Shown here one piece after another: positions 57,710 through 64,000 of a stretch of DNA of 64,000 nt (its first letter is position 1; every line of letters begins with the position of its first letter). Source of the DNA: Cinclus cinclus (Eukaryota > Chordata > Aves > Passeriformes > Cinclidae); the NCBI RefSeq assembly GCF_963662255.1, contig NC_085059.1, positions 3,210,501 to 3,274,500 of the forward strand, in the 5' to 3' direction. The position numbers and the translations under genes were made by a program. Under the pieces are notes generated by a model that had not been told where the DNA came from, ran no database searches, and was given only the letters and a program-made list of their open reading frames with translations.

Positions 57710-58915
57710 TTGTTGATTTTAGAATGGATTTTCCTTTCCCACCAACCCAAAAAGACCATCACTACAAAGCCAGAAATAAGAGCTCAGTTAATTATTAAGG
57801 CTAGAAGACGTTTGCTATCTTTCTCTGGGAGAGACTTTTCGATTATATTTCTGCCTTTGACTTCTTCCTATTTAGATTGGCTCCTGCAACAATCTGAACA
57901 CCTTCAAATTGCTCTAATAAATTTCCCTGGACAACTTTCTATCCATTGCCCTAAGTATAGACTTCTAAGTTCTGATTTCAATTTATTTCCTAAACCCTTA
58001 AGGAGTGATAAGCCCCTCAAAGCCCTCACTTTGTTTACAGACGGGTCAGGAAAATCTCATAAATCTGTAATTACATGGGAAAACCCTATGACAGGTGAGT
58101 GGCTGTCAGATATTGAAATTGTTGAAGGCTCACCACAGATTGTTGAATTGGCGGCAGTGGTAAGGGCATTTTGCAAATTCACCGGCCCCGTTAATATTGT
58201 TACTGACTCAGCATATGTTGCAGGGATCGTGGAAAGGGCGGAAAATTCGTTGCTGAAGGACATTGCAAATGAACGGTTATACTCTTTACTGAAAAATAGA
58301 GTTTTTCTTCTTTCCCAAAGGCAGCACCCTTACTTCATTATGCATATCCGTTCCCACACTACCCTTCCTGGACCCTTGACACAAGGTAACAATCGAGCTG
58401 ACACACTTGCCATGACAGCACAAGTAACATTACCTAACATACCTGAGCAGGCAAAGCTTAGCCATGCATTCTTCCATCAAAATGCTCCAGCTTTGCATAG
58501 AATGTTTGATATTACCAAGGACCAAGCCAAGGCCATTGTAAACACATGCCCTAGTTGCCAAAAACTTTCCCTACCAGCTATTGGAGCAGCAGTCAACCCT
58601 AGGGGACTCCATAGTTTACAACTGTGGCAAGCAGATATAACACACTACCCTTCATTTGGTCGTTTCAAATACATCCATCTTTCTATAGATACCTTTTCAG
58701 GTGCTATCTTTGCCTCCGCTCACACCAAAGAAACAGCAGCAGATGCTATGAAACGTTTTCTCCAAGCATTTGCAATCCTAGGTATCCCCCAGGAAATAAA
58801 AACTGATAATGGTCCAGCTTATATTTCACACAAAAATAAAACAATTTTTCAATCAGTGGGGAGTCATCCACACCACTGGCATCCCTCACTCCCCCACGGG
58901 TCAGTCAATAGTTGA
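57710..58915 (+). pseudogene. ERV copy 2 pol, RNase H and integrase N-terminal and core parts
   Basis: RNase H motifs (FTDGS, VTDSAY, GNNRAD), the integrase zinc domain and the first two catalytic Asp residues are present as in copy 1. Only a handful of base differences from copy 1 were seen over about 1.2 kb, the least diverged part of the element. The same frameshift in the A/T run near 58844-58852 removes the catalytic Glu from this frame. Confidence 0.9.
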
Positions 58916-59330
58916 AAGAGCCCATGGTTCCCTTAAAAATCTTTTAGATAAACAAAAAGGGGGAATAGAGATCTTATCAAACACAGAAAGGTTAAGTAAA
59001 GCATTATATGTCTTTAATTTTTTGAACAATTCGTTTATGGAACCAAACCCTCCAATTATCTGTCATTTTTCGAATACAACACAGGCTCAACTGAAAGAAA
59101 GACCACCAGTCTTGGTAAAAGATGCTGAAACAAATCAAATCTTAGGAGGACCATTCCAACTAATAACTTGGGGGAAGGGATATGCTTGTGTCTCCACAGA
59201 TAGGGCACCTCGGTGGATGCCAGCCAAGAACATCAAACCTTACCTACAGCCTTTAAAAGAAGACCTACCAGAGAGTCCCAGTAGTCCAACTCCTAACAAC
59301 AAGCCTGCAACTACTACTCCTTATGACTGA
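58809..59330 (+). pseudogene. ERV copy 2 pol, integrase C-terminal part in the next frame
   Basis: Carries the catalytic-Glu region and the C-terminal DNA-binding domain. No residue differences from copy 1 were seen over 173 codons. It stops 40 bp before the env leader. Confidence 0.88.
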
Positions 59331-59369
59331 CTATTTCACAGCTCCTCATCGCAAGTCATCGTTGGGACC

Positions 59370-59585
59370 GTGACCTCTGAAAGACTCTCAATCATTGCAC
59401 TTGTTCTCTTTAATGTCCTACCCTTTGCCAGCAGCAGAATTGTTCAACAGCCAAAACAGAACATTTGGATTACCCTGGCCAACATAACGCACCAAGAGAC
59501 GTTAGGTCTATCTGTTGCCACCCCCAAACAACCCCTTTTCAACATGCCTGGTAGGTCTACCAGCAGACGAATGCCCAGTAAATAA
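59370..59585 (+). pseudogene. ERV copy 2 env, leader and start of surface subunit
   Basis: Identical in translation to the copy 1 fragment, with the hydrophobic leader and the same shift into another frame near 59527-59557. Confidence 0.7.
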
Positions 59586-60614
59586 AAAGACCATCAATGC
59601 CATGCGAGGTAACAGTCCCAAAAGTAAGTTAAAATACAACCCTGTAGACTTTTGGAACTCGTGGGCTCTTGATCTTCCACATGCGCCATTAGAGCCTCAA
59701 GAACTGGAACTATTTGGCTCAGTTAAAATGGACTACTGCATCACCTTTCGCTATAAAAAGAGAGTTCAGCTGATAAGGGCTAACGGAGGTAAGCCCCAAA
59801 TCGTGAAAACAGATGAACCAGCGTTGTGGGATGTTTCCCCCCACCATCCAGGGTATAAAAATGAGAGCCTATGGTGTAATTATACCTCACGACATCCATC
59901 TAAATCAGTGATACTCCTCTGCAGTTACCTGCAGGTACATTTCTTCTTTGTGGGGACAGAGCATGGCCTGCCATTCCGTCTCATATTAAAGGTGGACCAT
60001 GTAGCCTTGGTAGGCTTACTTTACTAACTCCCAATGTCACAGCACTAATTGGTAATAGCAAAAACAGGAAAAAGCGTTTTGCACATCAATTCCAATCTGA
60101 TTGTAACAGTAAATTAGAGTTTTGGAATAGGGGACAAAGGATAATCGCCTCTGCTCTTGTACCTTGGGTAGCTGCTGCACAAGCAGTCACCCAGTTGGGA
60201 AGATTGGGATGTTGGTTAAGTAAACAAACCAACGCTACTTCCGTCCCTCTAAGTGATCTTCTGACAGATGTTGTCAGTATAAGGCATGCAACATTGTAAA
60301 ACAGAGCTGCCATAGATTGTTTGCTGTTGGCACAAGGACATGGATGCCAGGACTTCGAAGGCATGTGCTGCATGAACCTTTCTGATCATAGCGAATCTAT
60401 ACACAAAAGTATTCAAGCTCTCAAAGATGGAGTCAAAGAGTTACAAATCAAGGATGACACGGACTGGTTTAATGGACTCTTGAAAAGTTGGGGAAACAAA
60501 GGGTGGGTGTTACTTATAATGAAAACTGGTTTACTTCATAATTGTTGTTGTTGTACTGTTAATTGTTCCTTCCTTGTTACAATGTTTTTACAAAGTTCTA
60601 CAAAAATCATTTAG
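59515..60614 (+). pseudogene. ERV copy 2 env, surface and transmembrane subunits with two extra lesions
   Basis: The frame follows copy 1 to about 59907, where one A of tcaagtg is missing. Reading then runs into a wrong frame that stops at 60027. The proper frame continues from there to a TAA at 60297-60299 (CAA in copy 1), then to 60614. The C-x6-CC motif is at 60345-60371. Both extra lesions are absent from copy 1, so they arose after the copies separated. As in copy 1 the hydrophobic anchor lies in another frame. Confidence 0.85.
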
Positions 60615-60628
60615 CTCTATTTTTATAG

Positions 60629-60647
60629 TTAAACAGAAAGGGGAAGA
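60629..60647 (+). other. Polypurine tract of ERV copy 2
   Basis: The purine run directly before the 3' LTR, identical to copy 1. Confidence 0.85.
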
Positions 60648-61271
60648 TGTGGGAATCGAGCTGGCTGACATCCAAAGCCAGACCAGTGTTTTTGGTGAGT
60701 GGCCCCTTGGCCCCAGACCATGGAGGGCATATGTTTAAGATAATAACAGTTCCTAAGAAAGTTGTCAAAGGTTTTAAAACTGTTCATGGTAAAGCTTTAT
60801 AACCCTCATTTCCCATTGGTTACCTCCATTCCCAGTTATGTCATCCCTTTTCTCTCCCCAGTTCTGGAAAGTTCTTGTATCCTTGTACCCCCATTGGTTT
60901 ATGTTCACCGCATTGTTCCACCCATCCTACCTTACTGGTTACTGCCCCATATTACTCCTCCCTTGCTCCACTTTTCCCTTTACCCATTGGATTATCATCC
61001 TGGACCCACCTCTCATCATCCCGTATAAATACCCTGGATTTTCCCTCAGCCTTGTCTTCTACCCTTAGCTCTTATAGTGTGTACAGGTGTTTTGGGCGTT
61101 CTCCCGCATTTTCTTTATGATTATTAAAGTATTTAGTTTCAGAGTTTTGGTGTGGACCCGTTCCTCATTTCGCCACCTTAGCCCTGATATCAGGGGAACT
61201 TTAGAGGTTGGTCGGGGAGACTGCCCTCGAGACTCGCGCCTTAAGTACTGAAAAACAAAAAAATCCCGACA
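60648..61271 (+). repeat. 3' LTR of ERV copy 2 (624 bp)
   Basis: TGTGGG...CCCGACA ends. The TATA box reads GTATAAATA at 61024-61031. It joins gataagagcc, the start of U11, at the same unit position where copy 1 joins U1. Confidence 0.95.
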
Positions 61272-61272
61272 G

Positions 61273-64000
61273 ATAAGAGCCAACAGGAAGTCACAAAGTT
61301 ACTGAGGCTGCTAGATCACCTCCCCAAAAGAAAAAGCTGAAAAAGCTGTGGCTGCTGAGGAAGGGGAGGTGAAGCTTGTGTGGCAAGCTCAGAGCACATT
61401 CACAGTGAATGAAAGGTGGAAGAGGGAGGGTGACTCTTCCTCAGGAAGTCTACTGATGGGACAAGGGGGAATGGGATCAAACGGAAAGACAGTTGGAAGA
61501 GATCTGATGCTGGAAAGAAGTTCTTTAATCTGAGGCTGCTTGTCCCTGACACAGGGAGCTGTGCACATGTGGGTGCCCCATCCCCAGCAACATCCAAGGC
61601 CACATTGGACAGGGTTGAAGTGCTGGGAGCTTGCTCAGGTTGGAACCAGATGATTTTTAGGGTCTCTTCCAAGCCAAACCACTCAAGGACTTCATGGTTC
61701 TATGGCGTCCATCTCCAAGAGAGGAGTGGCCCTGAAGCTTCTGTGACATCACAGGGCCCAGAGTGCTGCAGGTGGAAGGTCCAGGGCCTGGAGACCAGCA
61801 CAACAGACAGTTCACCTGCTGCCAGCACTCAGTTCTCCCCCACTCTTCGCTCTCTGCCACGGTGCCAAGATGTTCCTGCTGCCAGTACTCGCTTGTCCCC
61901 CGCTCTTCGTTCTCTGTCTTGGTGCTGAGCTGCTCCTGCTGCCGGGACTTTTCCTGCACTTCTACTGCACCATCAACACCAACAGCATGAGCGCTCCTGT
62001 CCCAGTGGAGGTACAGTGCCATCCCAGGGAGGGGGGCAGCCCTGACTGCCAGGGCAGGCTGCAGCCCTGTGGGGATAGATGCTGGGGACAGGGACCCCAA
62101 GTGACATTGTGCTGTCTCATGCAGACTGCCAGAGACACCATTGAGGATATGGAGGTGGATGAGCAGGATGACACCGAGCCCATGGAAGTGGATGAATATG
62201 ATGAGACTGAGCCCATGGAAGTGGATGAGGAGGATGACACCGAGCCCATGGAAGTGGACGAATATGATGAGACTGAGCCCATGGAAGTGGATGAGCAGGA
62301 TGACACCGAGCCCATGGAAGTAGATGAATATGATGAGACTGAGCCCATGGACGTCGATGAGAAGGACAAGGAAGAGCCCGTGATCCTGGCATGAGGATGG
62401 AGGCCCAGGAGCAGGACAACCTGATGCTCCCCTGCCCTGCCCACAGGCAGTGCCCAGCCTGGGGCGGGGCTGGCTGGCTCTCCGCAGGGACATGGTGCTC
62501 AAGGAAGTCCTGCTCTGCTGCTTCCTTCCTTCCTTCCTTCCTTCCTTCCCTCCCAGACTGACAGGGATAATGGGCATCGATAGGGCCCCGCTGTAAATAT
62601 GTTCAGCATGTTCGAGGCTTTTTTTTATAGGGACAATTTGAAGATTGTTAGCCTAAAGATCCCAGAATGTTAATCTATAGCTTCTAGATTTTTACAGTAT
62701 AAGTCCCAGATTGTTAACAGTATAGTCTCCCTTGTAAATATGTTCTAGACACTGTTGTTGTTGTTGTTAGAAGTAAATATGTTCTTCAAATGTTTGGCTG
62801 AACTTTGTTCAATAAATACTATTTCTTATTAAAACCTCGCCTCTCTTTGCAATTCCTTTGGGCAACCTTTGCACAGTGCTGGTTTCCACTTGCTCATGGT
62901 TCCTGGGGCTGCAGGTCCCTGGGGGTGCGGGCACAGCCAGCCCTGGCTGAGGGTCCCCGTGCAGGGGGGTCCCACTGAGCCAGCACTGCTGTTCCTGGGG
63001 CACAGCAGTGTCCCCGAGGGCAAAGCTGTCACCAGCAGAGAGGGAGCTCTGACAGCAGCAGGCCCTGCAGCAACGCTACCAAAGCAAAGGAAACCTCCTG
63101 ACACCCTTCCTGCTGCAGCCACAGGGACTCCTGGGCAGGAGCCAGCATCAGGCACAGGGATGCAACATCCACCTCCATGCTCTGAAGGTCTCGACAGCCT
63201 TGGCAAGTCTGGGACCTGCACCCGGGCTGCTGCAGGGGCTGATGTTTAAGGCTTGCAGCCTCCAAAGCCTCTGGGCTTTGCTTCCCCCGCTGCCTTCCAT
63301 TGCCCTGTGCCCAGGATCCTCACCCTGACCGTGTTCCTGCTGCTGCCAGCAGCCCCCAGAGCCCCTCACTCCCGGAGCATCCCCATCACAGGGAGCACTG
63401 GCAAATCCCACACGCTTCACAAAGCAAACTCCCCCACAGTAACCAAACCACTCTTTGGTCAGAGGGTGCCAAGGGGAAGCTCAGCACCAGCTGCTGTTTA
63501 AAGCATGCTTTCAAAAGTGGGTTCAGGCACTCTGGCAGTGCCTGCTGCGCAGCTGAGGCTGTGGGGACACAGCACTGGCTCAGGCCAGCCCTCAGCCCCT
63601 CACAGCTCATGCCAAGGGCCCAGCTCACAAAGCAGTTTCATACCACTTGCTGCAGCTATTTCAAAGGCCTAAATGTCATTCGCAGGAGCCATTTAGTTGC
63701 CAACTCAGTGTCCGTGTCCTGGCAGGAGAAGCCACCAAGGGGCCTCTGCATGTGCACTCAGGGCACTTCCACTGCCATCCCAAAGGGATCGCAAAGGACA
63801 GGGCTCTTCTTTCGGCACTGCTGAGCTCCTCACCCAGCATTGAAGTCTCAGGAAGAGACAAGAATTGAGTGCACCAGGGAAGCTGGCCTCGAAGAAAAGG
63901 CATCAATCCCACGGCCCACCCAAGCCAACGGCCTGCATGTCTGTACCTTCTCCTCCTTCTCTCTTCTCTGCTGTCACTTTGCCCCTTCTCTCTGTCCGGG
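61273..64000 (+). repeat. Array unit U11 (start only, continues past the window)
   Basis: CR1 (+) 61452-61710; gene 61870-62394; CCTT tract 62521-62554; AATAAA 62811-62816; left inverted arm near 62919-63088; then GC-rich spacer to the window edge with no supported gene. The first 0.5 kb shares variants with U10 (cacattc, gatctgatgc, ggacttcatgg) rather than U1. Confidence 0.9.
61870..62394 (+). CDS. Acidic-repeat protein, U11 copy (6 repeats)
   Basis: Intron 62011-62124; 136 residues spliced, 174 unspliced. A private CAG to GAG change (Gln to Glu) in the third acidic repeat makes it still more acidic. The hydrophobic exon matches U2. Confidence 0.65.
   Translation: MFLLPVLACPPLFVLCLGAELLLLPGLFLHFYCTINTNSMSAPVPVEVQCHPREGGSPDCQGRLQPCGDRCWGQGPQVTLCCLMQTARDTIEDMEVDEQDDTEPMEVDEYDETEPMEVDEEDDTEPMEVDEYDETEPMEVDEQDDTEPMEVDEYDETEPMDVDEKDKEEPVILA

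Larger units (their letters stand above)
53070..61271 (+). mobile_element. ERV copy 2: complete but defective class II endogenous retrovirus (8.2 kb)
   Basis: Order: 5' LTR, lysine-tRNA-like primer site, leader, gag, dUTPase-like/protease, pol, env, polypurine tract, 3' LTR. Gag (NC) and pro share one frame and pol is in the -1 frame, as in alpharetroviruses; the dUTPase-like segment before protease is a betaretrovirus-type trait; the Env transmembrane subunit resembles avian sarcoma/leukosis viruses. The flanks show no target-site duplication (left ...gccgc, right gataag...) and lie at different places in the array unit. The two LTRs differ at about three dozen positions (about 6%). Gag has a stop, pol two frameshifts and a stop, env several frameshifts and a stop; the element is dead. 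Confidence 0.95.

Overview
The window looks like bird nuclear DNA, most likely from a songbird. The grounds are CR1 LINE 3' fragments, a class II avian endogenous retrovirus (ERV) with an alpharetrovirus-like Env, GC-rich spacer DNA and eukaryotic gene signals (GT-AG intron, AATAAA). No prokaryotic gene, tRNA, rRNA or CRISPR array was seen. The songbird assignment is inference.

Layout: (1) 1-5131 is the 3' part of a defective ERV (dUTPase-like/protease, pol, env, 3' LTR). (2) 5133-53069 is a tandem array of ten units (U1-U10) of about 4.7-6.3 kb; the last is cut short by a second ERV. (3) 53070-61271 is a complete but defective provirus of the same family (5' LTR, primer site, gag, pro, pol, env, polypurine tract, 3' LTR). 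(4) 61273-64000 is the start of unit U11.

Each full unit holds, in order: a CR1 3' end (+); a small two-exon gene for an unrecognised protein with a very hydrophobic N-terminus and an acidic tail of 11-residue repeats; a CCTT/GGAA tract of 26-1643 bp; an A/T-rich 3' UTR-like stretch ending in AATAAA; a GC-rich spacer with a pair of inverted arms of about 170 bp; a CR1 fragment (-); and a 15-bp-stem hairpin beside a minus-strand AATAAA. All 11 gene copies are open from start to stop. They differ by whole 66-bp (22-residue) steps in the acidic repeat, and the short intron (114 nt, phase 0, stop-free) can be spliced or retained without breaking frame.

The units fall into three types in the order A-B-C-A-B-C-A-B-C-A, a gene-bearing higher-order repeat of about 14-16 kb. 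Long CCTT tracts occur only in A-type units U1, U4 and U10. The two ERV copies share the same 3' junction with the array and the same disabling lesions, so a dead provirus was copied with the array rather than inserted twice. The array gene is the best candidate here for something undescribed; I do not recognise its family and assign it no function. All identity and difference counts are by eye.
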